From the NCBI RefSeq assembly GCF_000214375.1, contig NC_015578.1, positions 3,100,001 to 3,164,000 on the forward strand: a DNA stretch of 64,000 nt. Reading direction: 5' to 3'. A model generated the notes under the pieces. That model did not search any database and was not told where the DNA came from. It worked only from the letters and a program-made list of their open reading frames with translations. The position numbers and the translations under genes were made by a program. Positions 42,145 through 51,298 of the stretch are shown piece by piece; the stretch's first letter is position 1, and each line of letters starts with the position of its first letter. This DNA comes from Treponema primitia ZAS-2. GTDB taxonomy: Bacteria; Spirochaetota; Spirochaetia; Treponematales; Breznakiellaceae.

Positions 42145-43482
42145 ATGGTTATTTTAGTATTAAATTGCGGATCATCTTCCGCAAAGTATCAGGTCTATGA
42201 TTGGGACGCCAAGGATATCCTGGCAGTCGGGGTTGTGGAAAAGGTTACCCTGGGTGGTTCCTTTATCAGCCATAAGGTTAAGGGGCGGGAAGAGATAACC
42301 ATTCAGCATGACTGTCCCACCCACACCGACGCGGTGGACTTTATCATCAAGACCCTGACCAGCAAAGAAAACGGGGTGATCAGCGACATGTCGGTGATCA
42401 AGGCCGTGGGCCACCGGGTACTCCACGGGGGCGACAAGTTTACCAAGAGCGTCATCGTGGACGATGCGGCCATGGCAGCTTTTAACGAGGTGAAGGACCT
42501 GGGTCCCCTGCATAACCCCGCCAACATTATGGGCATCGAGGCGGCCAAGAAGGTGCTCCCCAATGTGCCCCATTGCGCGATCATGGATACCGCCTGGCAC
42601 CAGACCATGCCCCCTGAATCCTTCCTCTATGCAACCCCCTACGAATGGTATGAAAAATACGGTGTCCGCCGCTACGGCTTCCACGGTACCAGTTTCCTCT
42701 ACACTGCCAAACGGGCCGCAGTGCTCCTGGGCCAGGACCCCTACAAAACCAACCTGATCATCTGCCACCTGGGCAACGGCGCCTCGGTAAACGCCGTGAA
42801 AGATGGCAAGTCCTTTGACACATCCATGGGCATTACCCCCCTGGAAGGGCTCATCATGGGAACCCGTTCCGGAGACGCGGACCCGGCCATGCCCTTCTAC
42901 GTGATGCGGAAGACCGGCATGAGCCCCGCAGAAATGGAAAACGCCCTGAACAAAAAGTCCGGGCTCCTGGGAATCACAGGCCAATATGCGGACCGCCGGG
43001 ACATCCAGAAGGCAGCCTTGGCCGGTGACGCCCGGGCGAAACTTGCCCAGGACATGGAAGCCCAGCGGGTCAAAAAGTACATAGGCGGCTATCTGGCGAC
43101 CCTGGGCCGGGTGGATGCCCTGGTCTTTACCGCCGGGGTTGGGGAATTCGCCTTCTTCATCCGGAAGAAGATCCTGGAAGGCCTTGAAGGTTTGGGAATT
43201 GTCTACGATTCCAAGAAAAACGATCTGGCCTGTACCCGGAACACCGAGACCCTGATCTCCAAGCCCGAGTCGAAAATCCCCATCTACATCATCCCCACGG
43301 ACGAAGAGCTGGTAATGACCGAAGACGCCTACGCCCTGATGGCAGGCACCTACGACGTGCACACCAAATTCACCTACTCCTTCCAGAGCAAGGACTATGT
43401 GAACAAGGGCCGGGCCGAAGGCTTGAAGGAAGAACTCAAGAAGAAGCCGGACCTGCAATCGGTTATCGCGGTACCTAAATAA
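42145..43482 (+). CDS. ackA: Acetate kinase
   Basis: The 445-residue enzyme interconverts acetyl-phosphate and acetate, generating ATP in fermentation. Signatures: [45 protein letters not shown] and [14 protein letters not shown]. It is somewhat longer than the common 400 residues, with a Lys/Glu-rich C-terminal extension. The ATG at 42145 follows a strong Shine-Dalgarno; a GTG six bases earlier lies inside it. No phosphotransacetylase gene is adjacent. Confidence 0.96.
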   Translation: MVILVLNCGSSSAKYQVYDWDAKDILAVGVVEKVTLGGSFISHKVKGREEITIQHDCPTHTDAVDFIIKTLTSKENGVISDMSVIKAVGHRVLHGGDKFTKSVIVDDAAMAAFNEVKDLGPLHNPANIMGIEAAKKVLPNVPHCAIMDTAWHQTMPPESFLYATPYEWYEKYGVRRYGFHGTSFLYTAKRAAVLLGQDPYKTNLIICHLGNGASVNAVKDGKSFDTSMGITPLEGLIMGTRSGDADPAMPFYVMRKTGMSPAEMENALNKKSGLLGITGQYADRRDIQKAALAGDARAKLAQDMEAQRVKKYIGGYLATLGRVDALVFTAGVGEFAFFIRKKILEGLEGLGIVYDSKKNDLACTRNTETLISKPESKIPIYIIPTDEELVMTEDAYALMAGTYDVHTKFTYSFQSKDYVNKGRAEGLKEELKKKPDLQSVIAVPK

Positions 43483-43547
43483 ATAAGGAATGAGGAGGTA
43501 GGAGTGAGGAATTTCCACCCCTGCCTCCTGTTCTCTACGGTAAATCT

Positions 43548-43575
43548 TTGCTTTTTTCGTAAATATCGTTATATT
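43548..43575 (+). promoter_or_regulatory. Possible promoter of hsp20
   Basis: TTGCTT (43548-43553) and TATATT (43570-43575) have 16-bp spacing. They would start a leader of about 95 nt that can fold over the hsp20 ribosome-binding site. Confidence 0.4.
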
Positions 43576-43613
43576 AAATGTAAGGGTGTTACCCTTTGGG
43601 ATCGCTCGTAAGA

Positions 43614-43672
43614 GGGTCCTATTTTTGCCGGGCCTAAGGCCGGCGCAGCGCACGGTGATGCGCAAAGGAGCC
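43614..43672 (+). promoter_or_regulatory. Candidate 5'-UTR structure masking the hsp20 ribosome-binding site
   Basis: GGGTCCTATTTTTGC (43614-43628) can pair with GCAAAGGAGCC (43662-43672), which contains the Shine-Dalgarno. By hand this gives about eleven pairs with one mismatch and one bulge. The loop contains GCCGGGCCTAAGGCCGGC, itself a hairpin. A competing hairpin (GCGCA/TGCGC, 43648-43663) would free the site. An RNA thermometer is possible; untested. Confidence 0.4.
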
Positions 43673-43676
43673 TAAT

Positions 43677-44228
43677 ATGAAAGGCAACAGATCTTACATG
43701 GACATGGGCACGATTTTCGATGAAATCTTCGAAGCAGCCCGTGATTTCTCCGACGAATTCCATCGGAATTTTCGCCCCATGGGCGATGGGGCGGATTGTA
43801 ACCCCAGGAACCCCTTTACCAAAGCCCCCTTCGATGAAAATGTTGACTATTACCCCAACTATTCCTACCCCCCGATGAATGTCTACATGACCGATGACCG
43901 CAGCCTTATCTTCGAATTTGCCCTTGCGGGGTTCGACGAAAAGGACATCAGCCTCTCTTTTCAGGGGGATTACATGGTGTTTTCCGCTAAGTTGGGGGAA
44001 GATACCGGGTTTGACCTCACCCAGGATGAGAATGTCCGGTATTTCAAACGCCGTTTGAAGATGAAAGACATTGAAAAGCAGAAATACTTCGCACCTTTGG
44101 ACAAATACGCCCAGGAAAAGGTCAAGGCGGTCTACAAAAACGGCATACTCCGGGTTTCTATCCCCCCAAAAGACGAACCAGACCAGAATGACGGGATTAA
44201 AATCGAGATAATCAAAGAAGAAAAGTAA
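43677..44228 (+). CDS. Small heat-shock protein, Hsp20/alpha-crystallin family
   Basis: The 183-residue protein contains an alpha-crystallin domain from about residue 60 to 170 (VYMTDDRSLIFEFALAGFDEKDISLSF...; YKNGILRVSIPPKDE). It lacks the C-terminal I-x-I/V anchor in standard form (IKIEII may serve). It would hold unfolded proteins. The Shine-Dalgarno AAAGGAG is 6 nt from the ATG and lies in a potential hairpin. Confidence 0.9.
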   Translation: MKGNRSYMDMGTIFDEIFEAARDFSDEFHRNFRPMGDGADCNPRNPFTKAPFDENVDYYPNYSYPPMNVYMTDDRSLIFEFALAGFDEKDISLSFQGDYMVFSAKLGEDTGFDLTQDENVRYFKRRLKMKDIEKQKYFAPLDKYAQEKVKAVYKNGILRVSIPPKDEPDQNDGIKIEIIKEEK

Positions 44229-44326
44229 TTAGCAATGAGGAATTCACAAGTGAGCGCTTCTTTGTGTCCTTCGTGGTGAAATTCCTCTTACTGCTTGTGC
44301 CGGGATAAGCGTGTTTTCTCCCGGCC

Positions 44327-45097
44327 TTATTTCCAATAAACCTCATATACCAGGGGCGCTTCCAAAACCAACAGATCCACCAGGGGAATATCAAACCGGG
44401 CCTGGGTACCGGAAACGGTCCCCCCTTTGACAGAGCTTACCGGGCCGGGGAAGCCGAAAACTATGGAAATATGGGCGGCGGCTATCTCATCCGCCAGGGA
44501 CTTATTGTAAAAGGAAGCGACTAAATCCAGGTATTCCGCCTTGCCAAGCTGCTCCCCGGTGGCTACCGGGGCTATGAGGGCGGAAAGGTAGTCCCGGATA
44601 TCCTCGGAGAGCAGGGTAAGGAGCCGGGGGCCGTTAGTGCGGTCCAGATAAATCCGCATACGGCTTTCCGGTTCCCCGGACACTTGGGTGGGGATATAGG
44701 TGATAAACCGGTTTCCCCCGGTATTTGCCCCGGGAAGGTCCAGAAACTGGTCTACCCGGGTGATACGTATGCTGCCCGCAACGCTGCTGGGACTCCGGTT
44801 GCCCAGGGAAACCGCCGCAACCCCCGGGGCATTGGCCATGGATCGGGACATGGCAGCGCCGTCCAGAAGGGGCGGTTCCCGGCTGCCGGCCGGAGAGCTC
44901 CCTCCGGCAGCGAGGTTTGATATGGAGCGAATCAGAGCGCTCATCTGGGATTCCAGGCTAATCTCCAGGTACAGGTCCGCCGAGCCATCGCTTCGGAGGC
45001 TGCCGCTGACCCGGCCAGAACATGCGGATAGGAGAAGTGCGAGGAAAATCGTAGTACCCGACAAAAAATAAATGGCTTTTTTTGCACAGAAATTCAT
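44327..45097 (-). CDS. Predicted lipoprotein of unknown function
   Basis: The 256-residue protein has a clear lipoprotein signal (FLSGTTIFLALLLSAC), so lipid anchoring is likely. The mature part is alpha/beta with repeated short strands (SGSLRSDGSADLYLEISLESQMSALI; SIRITRVDQFLDLPGANTGG). No catalytic motif seen. The ATG at 45097 is chosen because the signal peptide begins there. It is divergent from the acyl-CoA synthetase gene. Confidence 0.75.
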   Translation of the reverse strand: MNFCAKKAIYFLSGTTIFLALLLSACSGRVSGSLRSDGSADLYLEISLESQMSALIRSISNLAAGGSSPAGSREPPLLDGAAMSRSMANAPGVAAVSLGNRSPSSVAGSIRITRVDQFLDLPGANTGGNRFITYIPTQVSGEPESRMRIYLDRTNGPRLLTLLSEDIRDYLSALIAPVATGEQLGKAEYLDLVASFYNKSLADEIAAAHISIVFGFPGPVSSVKGGTVSGTQARFDIPLVDLLVLEAPLVYEVYWK

Positions 45098-45110
45098 ATA
45101 ATAGGTATAT

Positions 45111-45163
45111 CCTGTTATTATGATTCCTGCAACCGGTGGATGTTTCCGGTGTCCAATAACAGG
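45111..45163 (+). promoter_or_regulatory. 5'-UTR hairpin upstream of the acyl-CoA synthetase gene
   Basis: CCTGTTATT (45111-45119) pairs with AATAACAGG (45155-45163). Inside, ACCGG/CCGGT closes a loop containing TGGATG. With the GGAGG ribosome-binding site at 45174-45178 there are several GGA motifs, as in CsrA-regulated leaders. Function inferred only. Confidence 0.4.
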
Positions 45164-45183
45164 GATTGTTCTCGGAGGCATAT

Positions 45184-46890
45184 ATGAGCACAAGTACACC
45201 CTGGGCATATCTGGATGAGTACCGGGGAACTTATTTTAACGGAACCTGGCCGACCTTTCCGGAGACCTTTCGGATCTCCGTTGCCCGGCATGGTGATCGG
45301 CCCTGTTTTACCATTTATGAACCGGATCGCATTTCCCTTACCTATAAAGAAGCCCTGCATATCATTGAGGCGGTCGCCCGGTGGCTCCACAGTCGGGGGG
45401 TCCGCAAGGGGGACCATATTGCCCTGACGGGAAAAAATTCCCCTGAATGGACCGTAGCTTTTATCGCCATCCATTTCGCCGGGGCCGTGGTGGTTCCCAT
45501 TGATTACCAGCTCAAGCAGGAGGAACTGGATCTGCTCCTGCGGACCTCGGGGGCCAAGATCCTCTTTGTGGATGAGGAAAAACACGACCGCTATGCCGCA
45601 ACTCTGGGGGGCCCAAATCCCGGCTCTCTTACCGAAGTGGTCTCCCTTCGGAAGGGCATAGGAACCTATATATACGATCTGGATGGCCCTGAAGCGAATA
45701 TAGACCCGGCAACAGAAAACGACCTGGCGGCGATCCTCTTTACCTCCGGGACCATGGGAAATCCCAAGGGAGTCGTGCTGACCCATGCCAATTTGGTTTC
45801 CGACAATTTCCTTGCCCAGGCCCATATCGATCTGTTCCCCGAGGATGTGTTCTACGCTCTCCTGCCCATACACCATGCCTACAGCATGACTGTCTTTATT
45901 GTGGTCATGGCCTGCTGTTCGGAACTGGTATTCGGCAAACGGATGGTTACCAAGGCCATACTCAAGGACCTGAAACAGGCGAAAATCACCCTGTTCCTGG
46001 GAGTTCCCATGCTTTTCAACAAGCTCCTGGCGGGGATCATCCGGGGGGTCAAGCAGAAGGGCCCCATTGCCTACGGCTTCATTTCCCTGCTCATGGCCTT
46101 TTCGGGATTTATCAAAAAGACCTTCAAGGTGAACCCGGGCAAAAAAATATTCCACTCCCTCCTGGAACAGGCCTCCCTGAGCTCGGTCAAGACCTGCATC
46201 TGCGGTGGCGGCCCCCTGGCGCCCAGTGTATTCCGGAAATTCAACCAGCTGGGGATCAACTTTATCCAGGGCTACGGCCTCACCGAAACATCCCCGATCA
46301 TCACCCTGAACCCGGTGGATCATTACAAGGAAACCAGTGTAGGCAAGGTGATCCCTCAAGTAGATATGCGGATACTCCGCCCGGATGCGCGGGGGGTCGG
46401 GGAAGTTATTGTGAAGGGCCCGGTGGTCATGCAGGGTTACTACCTGATGCCCCATGAGACCGCCCAGGCCTTTACCCCGGATGGCTACCTTAAAACCGGC
46501 GACCTGGGCTACCTGGATGACGAGGACTACCTTTACCTGACCGGCCGCGCCAAAAACATGATCGTCACCGATGGGGGAAAGAATGTGTACCCCGAAGAAA
46601 TCGAAAACGAATTTCAACTCTATGAAGAGATCGACCAGATTATGATCCGGGGCTTTGTGGCGGATAAGAAACTGAAGGTTGAAGATATCGAGGCCCTGGT
46701 ATTCCCCAGCCCGGAGTACTTCAGTGCCGCCGGAGTAGTTTCAAAAGATGAGATTAAGCTGCGAATCGAAAGGATCATCACCGAGGTGAACCAGCGGCTC
46801 CTGCCGTATCAGAAGATAGGGCGGACCGTCATTCTGGAAGAGCCCATGGAGATGACCACTACGAAAAAGATCAAGCGGGACGCGGTGTAA
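45184..46890 (+). CDS. Long-chain acyl-CoA synthetase (AMP-binding)
   Basis: The 568-residue adenylate-forming enzyme activates fatty acids. Motifs: LFTSGTMGNPKGV (AMP-binding P-loop), GYGLTETSPII and LKTGDLGYLDDEDYLYLTGRAKNMIV. GKNVYPEEIE and the C-terminal TTTKKIKRDAV carry the catalytic lysine. No signal peptide. GGAGG lies 6 nt before the ATG at 45184. The exact chain length cannot be inferred. Confidence 0.9.
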   Translation: MSTSTPWAYLDEYRGTYFNGTWPTFPETFRISVARHGDRPCFTIYEPDRISLTYKEALHIIEAVARWLHSRGVRKGDHIALTGKNSPEWTVAFIAIHFAGAVVVPIDYQLKQEELDLLLRTSGAKILFVDEEKHDRYAATLGGPNPGSLTEVVSLRKGIGTYIYDLDGPEANIDPATENDLAAILFTSGTMGNPKGVVLTHANLVSDNFLAQAHIDLFPEDVFYALLPIHHAYSMTVFIVVMACCSELVFGKRMVTKAILKDLKQAKITLFLGVPMLFNKLLAGIIRGVKQKGPIAYGFISLLMAFSGFIKKTFKVNPGKKIFHSLLEQASLSSVKTCICGGGPLAPSVFRKFNQLGINFIQGYGLTETSPIITLNPVDHYKETSVGKVIPQVDMRILRPDARGVGEVIVKGPVVMQGYYLMPHETAQAFTPDGYLKTGDLGYLDDEDYLYLTGRAKNMIVTDGGKNVYPEEIENEFQLYEEIDQIMIRGFVADKKLKVEDIEALVFPSPEYFSAAGVVSKDEIKLRIERIITEVNQRLLPYQKIGRTVILEEPMEMTTTKKIKRDAV

Positions 46891-46936
46891 AGAATTAGAA
46901 AAAGCCAAAGTGCTGCTAAAATCGTATCAATCTCCG

Positions 46937-47794
46937 CTATTCAAAGGCAATCCCCGCATAACAGGTATAGTGCCCCCAGTCGCCTTTGGCGGTAAGCAGG
47001 GGATTCGAGACCAGACGGACCTTGCGGTCCGCTACAAGGCCGCTTTCCAGGAGGGCGGCGATCAGGGGGCCGCCGCAGGAACTTATCCTGCCATCCTGGA
47101 CACCGGAAATAAATTCGGCAGTTTTCTTTTCTTCCAGCAAGCGGATACAGCTTTCTGCCGCAGAACGGGCGCCTGGCTCATCATCCTGGAGGGAGATGTT
47201 TGAGGAAATCACCAGCAGGGTATCGTTCAGGATGGGCTCCAGGCTTACCTGGAGCGCCCGGGCCAGGGCTGAAACCAGTCGGGGCTGGGCGCCCCCCATG
47301 AGCACCGGGACTATGGCCGCGCCGGGGAAACAGAACTGCACCAGGGGGAGCAGGACCTCCACAGAGGTTTCCTTTAAGTGGGGAATATCGTTGGTTTCAA
47401 AGAGGGTGCTGCAGGAGGCAAGGGTTTCGGATACTTCGGAATCGATCCACATCCGCCCTAGAGGGGTTTCAAAAAACTGGGAGTCTGAAAAAAAGATCCC
47501 CTGATCTTCTTTATTGTGAATAGTGCCCAGGATCACCACCCGGCTTATACCCTCACCGCCATTCCGCTGCCAGGCCCTGCCTGCGGCTGCGGAAAAGGCC
47601 GCCGCTGCGGGGGCGCCGGAAAGGTTCCAGGCCCCATGGGGGGCGATGATAGCCGCCGCCTTGCCCCCAACGCCGCTTTCCAATCCCAAGGAACAGAGCT
47701 GAGACTCCAGGTCTATTTTTTCCTCGGGATAAAACAGACCCGCCACAACGGGATGACGGCCTTTTTCGTTAATGGTTTTTTGCAACGCCCCCAT
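46937..47794 (-). CDS. MEMO1/AmmeMemoRadiSam protein B-like
   Basis: The 285-residue protein has the MEMO family layout: GLFYPEEKIDLESQL near the start, then IIAPHGAWNLSG, VVILGTIHNKEDQGIF and PHLKETSVEVLLPLVQF. VISSNISLQDDE comes later. Members bind metal and are usually encoded with an AMMECR1-like and a radical-SAM protein. Neither is nearby here. Some metal-binding His positions of the family cannot be all assigned by eye. Confidence 0.85.
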   Translation of the reverse strand: MGALQKTINEKGRHPVVAGLFYPEEKIDLESQLCSLGLESGVGGKAAAIIAPHGAWNLSGAPAAAAFSAAAGRAWQRNGGEGISRVVILGTIHNKEDQGIFFSDSQFFETPLGRMWIDSEVSETLASCSTLFETNDIPHLKETSVEVLLPLVQFCFPGAAIVPVLMGGAQPRLVSALARALQVSLEPILNDTLLVISSNISLQDDEPGARSAAESCIRLLEEKKTAEFISGVQDGRISSCGGPLIAALLESGLVADRKVRLVSNPLLTAKGDWGHYTCYAGIAFE

Positions 47795-47886
47795 ATACTA
47801 AGTCTAAGTTGCGGACCCTGCTCCTGCAAGAAGAAACAGGGAGGAATTGAAAAAAACGTGAAATTTTACCAGTTTCTTTTCATTTT

Positions 47887-49371
47887 TTACTGTTTTTCTA
47901 TCCGGCACTGCTCCAGTTCCTTGAGCCGCCCCTCCTCCACCCTGATGTGGAGATTTTTTTCCTGGGTGGGGATCACCAGCCCCTTGGGGCCGTTCTTCAC
48001 CCGCCTCAAGAATTTTACCGGTGTGTAGAACAGGTCCCCTTCGCCGTTATTACGGCCCTTGGAGTAGAAGATAGCCAGGTTGCCCGCATCCAGGAGTATG
48101 TCCAGGGGCACGGACTTCCCGGAGCGCTGCTTGATAAACACGTAGGAGCCGGGAAAGTCCCGGGCGTGGAGCCAGAGATCGTTTCCCTTGACGTGCCGGC
48201 GCAGAAGCTCGTCGTTTTCAGCGGCGTCCCTGCCCACAATGATGAGCCAGTCCTTGCGCCGGAAAGAAAGTCCGGGCCGCTTGCTGTCCGCCTTGGCAAC
48301 CGGCTTCCCGCCCTTGTTTCTGAGCAATTTGTGGAGGGCCAGGGGGTTGGTCTCCTCCAGCAGCCGCGCCAAAGTCTGTTCCAGGGCAGCGAGCTCCGTT
48401 TCTCCGGTGGCCAGTTCGGCCTTGATATCCGCCAGCCCATTTTTAGCCTTGCGGTACTGTTCATAGTAGAGTTCCCCCTGGGCGGCAGGGCTTTTGCGGG
48501 GCTCCAGCTTGATCCGGATAAGGCTCCCCGGTTCGGCGTAAAAATTCTCCGCTTCCAGCCAGGCATCCCCGGGCCTGATGGCGGCGATATTGGCCATGAT
48601 GATATCCCCGTACTCCCGCAGCTTTTCTGCGGAACCGAACTCCGCCTCTTTTTCCCGCAGCCGTTCCAGGGAAGCCCCGAGCCGGGCCATACGCCCCTCG
48701 TAACTCCGCCGCGCCTGTTCCCGCAGCGCTTCCAGGGACAGGGCGCCCCCGTGTTCCGCATACCAGGCGTCGATTTTCTCGTTGAAAGAAGCATCGTCCG
48801 CAACACCAGCCAAACTTCCCGGGGCAAATTCCCGAACCGCGTACTCCCGAGGCGCCTTCAAATCGGTGACAGTCACCTTTTTGGCGTCCGGCGCTGAACT
48901 GGTGACAGTCACCTTTTCGGGCTCATACTGCCCGCCGGTAAGTTCACCCCGTTTGGGGAGACGGCGCATGGCGTCCAGGATGGCACCGGTTTCATCGGTC
49001 ACCACCACATTGGCGGCGTTGGACCAGAGCCGGACGTAGAGCCGGTACCGGCTTTTGCCCTGCCTAATCACCAGCCGGACAATGCGGTTGTCCCCCAGCT
49101 GCTCCGCCTCCTCAATCCAGCCGTTGACTATCCGGGACTTGAGGAATTCGGCGAAACGCAGAGGCCGGTCATTCTTGGGCACGCTGCGAAAAGTTTTGTG
49201 CATGCGACAGGCCCCGGGGGTGACCGCGATAAGGAAGGTTCCGGCGCCACCCTTGCCGTAGATTTGCAGGGTCAGCACATCGTAGGCGCTTTGTACCACC
49301 TTCTGAATCTGATGGCCCGGCAAATCCAGTTCCGAGAGGATGAGGTTGATTTCTTTCCAGTTCAGGGACAT
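47887..49371 (-). CDS. NFACT-family protein (RqcH/FbpA-like)
   Basis: The 494-residue protein has the NFACT layout. It begins with an N-terminal domain MSLNWKEINLILSELDLPGHQIQKV..., then a long coiled coil (about 230-350). The NFACT-R domain contains DWLIIVGRDAAENDELLRRHVKGNDLWLHARDFPGSYVFIK. In bacteria with RqcH this protein elongates alanine tails on stalled nascent chains. Two copies of a GGTGACAGTCACC palindrome lie in frame and encode the near-repeat EKVTVTSSAP / KKVTVTDLKA at about residues 150-172. Start at 49371. Confidence 0.88.
   Translation of the reverse strand: MSLNWKEINLILSELDLPGHQIQKVVQSAYDVLTLQIYGKGGAGTFLIAVTPGACRMHKTFRSVPKNDRPLRFAEFLKSRIVNGWIEEAEQLGDNRIVRLVIRQGKSRYRLYVRLWSNAANVVVTDETGAILDAMRRLPKRGELTGGQYEPEKVTVTSSAPDAKKVTVTDLKAPREYAVREFAPGSLAGVADDASFNEKIDAWYAEHGGALSLEALREQARRSYEGRMARLGASLERLREKEAEFGSAEKLREYGDIIMANIAAIRPGDAWLEAENFYAEPGSLIRIKLEPRKSPAAQGELYYEQYRKAKNGLADIKAELATGETELAALEQTLARLLEETNPLALHKLLRNKGGKPVAKADSKRPGLSFRRKDWLIIVGRDAAENDELLRRHVKGNDLWLHARDFPGSYVFIKQRSGKSVPLDILLDAGNLAIFYSKGRNNGEGDLFYTPVKFLRRVKNGPKGLVIPTQEKNLHIRVEEGRLKELEQCRIEKQ
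48865..48913. repeat. Two GGTGACAGTCACC palindromes within the NFACT gene
   Basis: Exact 13-bp palindromes lie at 48865-48877 and 48901-48913, 36 bp apart, a multiple of three. Each is followed by T-rich sequence and both are read in the same frame. Same core as the intergenic copies at 29571 and 40.6-40.8 kb. Confidence 0.9.
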
Positions 49372-49404
49372 GATCAATTATAGCATAAAAGGTATAGTAA
49401 TCCT

Positions 49405-50583
49405 ATGAAGCCCCTGCCCCTGCTGCTGTTGCTCTATACCCTGGGAACCGCCCCTCTTTGCCGGGCCCTGGAATTGGGGGCAGGTGGCGGCATGGAGGGA
49501 CAGCGCCGGGAACGGGCGGCGGGGATCGCGGCGGCCATGGATGAAAAGGCCCTGGCGGCACAGGTACTGCTCACCGGGCTGGACGGGAACGGCTCCCTGG
49601 GGACGGCCATGACAGACCTGCTCCGGGATATATCCCCCGGCGGGGTTATGCTGTTCCGGATGAACCTTAACATGAACAAGGAGCGCATCCCGGCTTTTCT
49701 CAAAACCGTTTCGGATCTGGCGGCTTTGAACACACCGCTTAGCCGGGGCGCCGGGAATATCCGGATCCCCCCCTTCATGGCGGTGGATCACGAAGGGGGG
49801 CAAATCCACCGTTTTGTCGCCGGGGTGGAACGGCTGCCTTCACCGTTGAGTTATTGGGAGGCGGCCCGGACAAGGGACAGAAACACTGTTCTCAGGGCGA
49901 TCGAAGAAGACGCCGCCCGGTCGGGCCGGGAGCTGCGTTCCCTGGGGATCACGATGAACCTTGCCCCGGTAGCGGAACTGCTGGATGGGGAAAATGTTAC
50001 GTTCCTGGAAGACCGCTCCTATGGGCCGGATGCCGCCTTTGTCGAGGAAGCCGCCGCCGCCTTTATCCGGGGCATGGCTTCCTCCGGGGTAGCCTGCGTG
50101 GCAAAGCACTTCCCCGGAAATTCCGGGACCGACCCCCACCGGGCAGGGGCGGTGCTGACCGAGGACAGGGAGGCCCTGAACCGCAGGGTCCGGCCCTTTA
50201 GGGGGATCATAACCCGGGAAAGCCCGGCGGGGATCATGGTTTCCCACACTATCGTTAACGCCCGGCAGCCGGGCATACAGGCCAGTCGTTCGCCAGCGGT
50301 GATACAAACCTGGCTCCGGGGGGAACTGGGGTTTTCAGGCCTGGTCCTGGGGGACGATTTTTCCATGGGGGCGATCAGCGCCGCCGGGTTAACGGAGGAA
50401 GCGGCGGTAGTGGAAGCGCTTATCGCCGGGGTAGATATGGTGATGACCTGGCCCCGGAGCCTCAGCCGCGTTCACCGGGCAATACTCCGGGCACTGCAGG
50501 AAGGACGGCTTTCCCGGGAGCGGCTTGAAGAAGCGGCAACCCGGATCATATATGAAAAAATCTGCTTTGGATTAATGGATTAA
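49405..50583 (+). CDS. Glycoside hydrolase family 3, NagZ-like N-acetylhexosaminidase
   Basis: The 392-residue protein has a signal-like N-terminus (PLPLLLLLYTLGTAPLCRA) and the GH3 barrel: AVDHEGGQIHRF, ITMNLAPVAEL, VAKHFPGNSGTDPHRAG and LVLGDDFSMGAI with the nucleophile Asp. The KHFPG..(D)xH element is the NagZ acid/base motif. A signal peptide suggests a periplasmic enzyme acting on peptidoglycan fragments, unlike cytoplasmic NagZ. It lies 1 nt before a pseudouridine synthase gene. Confidence 0.88.
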   Translation: MKPLPLLLLLYTLGTAPLCRALELGAGGGMEGQRRERAAGIAAAMDEKALAAQVLLTGLDGNGSLGTAMTDLLRDISPGGVMLFRMNLNMNKERIPAFLKTVSDLAALNTPLSRGAGNIRIPPFMAVDHEGGQIHRFVAGVERLPSPLSYWEAARTRDRNTVLRAIEEDAARSGRELRSLGITMNLAPVAELLDGENVTFLEDRSYGPDAAFVEEAAAAFIRGMASSGVACVAKHFPGNSGTDPHRAGAVLTEDREALNRRVRPFRGIITRESPAGIMVSHTIVNARQPGIQASRSPAVIQTWLRGELGFSGLVLGDDFSMGAISAAGLTEEAAVVEALIAGVDMVMTWPRSLSRVHRAILRALQEGRLSRERLEEAATRIIYEKICFGLMD

Positions 50584-50584
50584 C

Positions 50585-51271
50585 ATGAACACTATTATTG
50601 AAGAAGAACGTATCCTGTATGCGGACGAACAGTGTGTCGCCGTAAACAAACGCTGCGGGGAAGCCTGCGAGGGCACCGAAAAGGGCATGGTCTCCCTGCC
50701 CGCCCTCCTGGAGGATCGCTTTGGCGGCCCAATTACCGCAGTTCACCGGCTGGACGTCCCCGCCTCAGGCTGCGTCCTCTTTGCCCGCACCCCAAAGGCC
50801 CTGGCCTTTCTCAACAAAGCCTTCGCCTCAGGAAAAGCACAGAAATACTACTGGGCGGTCATCGAAATGCCGCCTCCGGAACTGAACCTGGCTGAAACCG
50901 GGGAACTGATCCACTGGCTCATAGAAGATAAAAAGCGCAATAAAAGTATTGCCTACGGCGAAGAGGGTCCCAGCAGAAGGAAGGGGCAGCTCCGCTACCG
51001 CATTGCGGGCCGGGGGGAGCGCTACCTTTTCTTGGAAATAGAACTGATCTCAGGCCGGCACCACCAGATCCGCGCCCAATTAGCCGCCCTGGGCCTCCGC
51101 ATCCGGGGAGACCTGAAATACGGGGCAAAGCGCAGCGAAAAAACCGGGGGCATACGGCTCCACGCACGATCACTGCGCTTCGACGCTCCCTGGAAAAAGG
51201 AACAGATACTGGTCACTGCGGCGCCGCCCCTGCGGGACCGGCTCTGGGAGGACTTTGAAAAACTGGAATAA
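50585..51271 (+). CDS. RluA-family RNA pseudouridine synthase
   Basis: The 228-residue enzyme has the catalytic motif HRLDVPASGCVLFA and the conserved KYYWAVI and GRHHQIRAQLAALG. There is no S4 domain. RNA target unknown. It follows the GH3 gene immediately and is probably co-transcribed. Confidence 0.9.
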   Translation: MNTIIEEERILYADEQCVAVNKRCGEACEGTEKGMVSLPALLEDRFGGPITAVHRLDVPASGCVLFARTPKALAFLNKAFASGKAQKYYWAVIEMPPPELNLAETGELIHWLIEDKKRNKSIAYGEEGPSRRKGQLRYRIAGRGERYLFLEIELISGRHHQIRAQLAALGLRIRGDLKYGAKRSEKTGGIRLHARSLRFDAPWKKEQILVTAAPPLRDRLWEDFEKLE

Positions 51272-51298
51272 ATTTAACCACGGAGCACAGAGACAGAC

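Noticed and set aside
42172-43665. Long open frame (497 codons) antisense to ackA
   Set aside because: It lies opposite a clear acetate kinase gene, has a composition typical of a GC-rich shadow frame (Gly, His, Val-rich) and no recognisable motif or ribosome-binding site.
45118-46617. Long open frame antisense to the acyl-CoA synthetase gene
   Set aside because: It mirrors a well-supported gene and lacks family motifs; shadow of codon bias.
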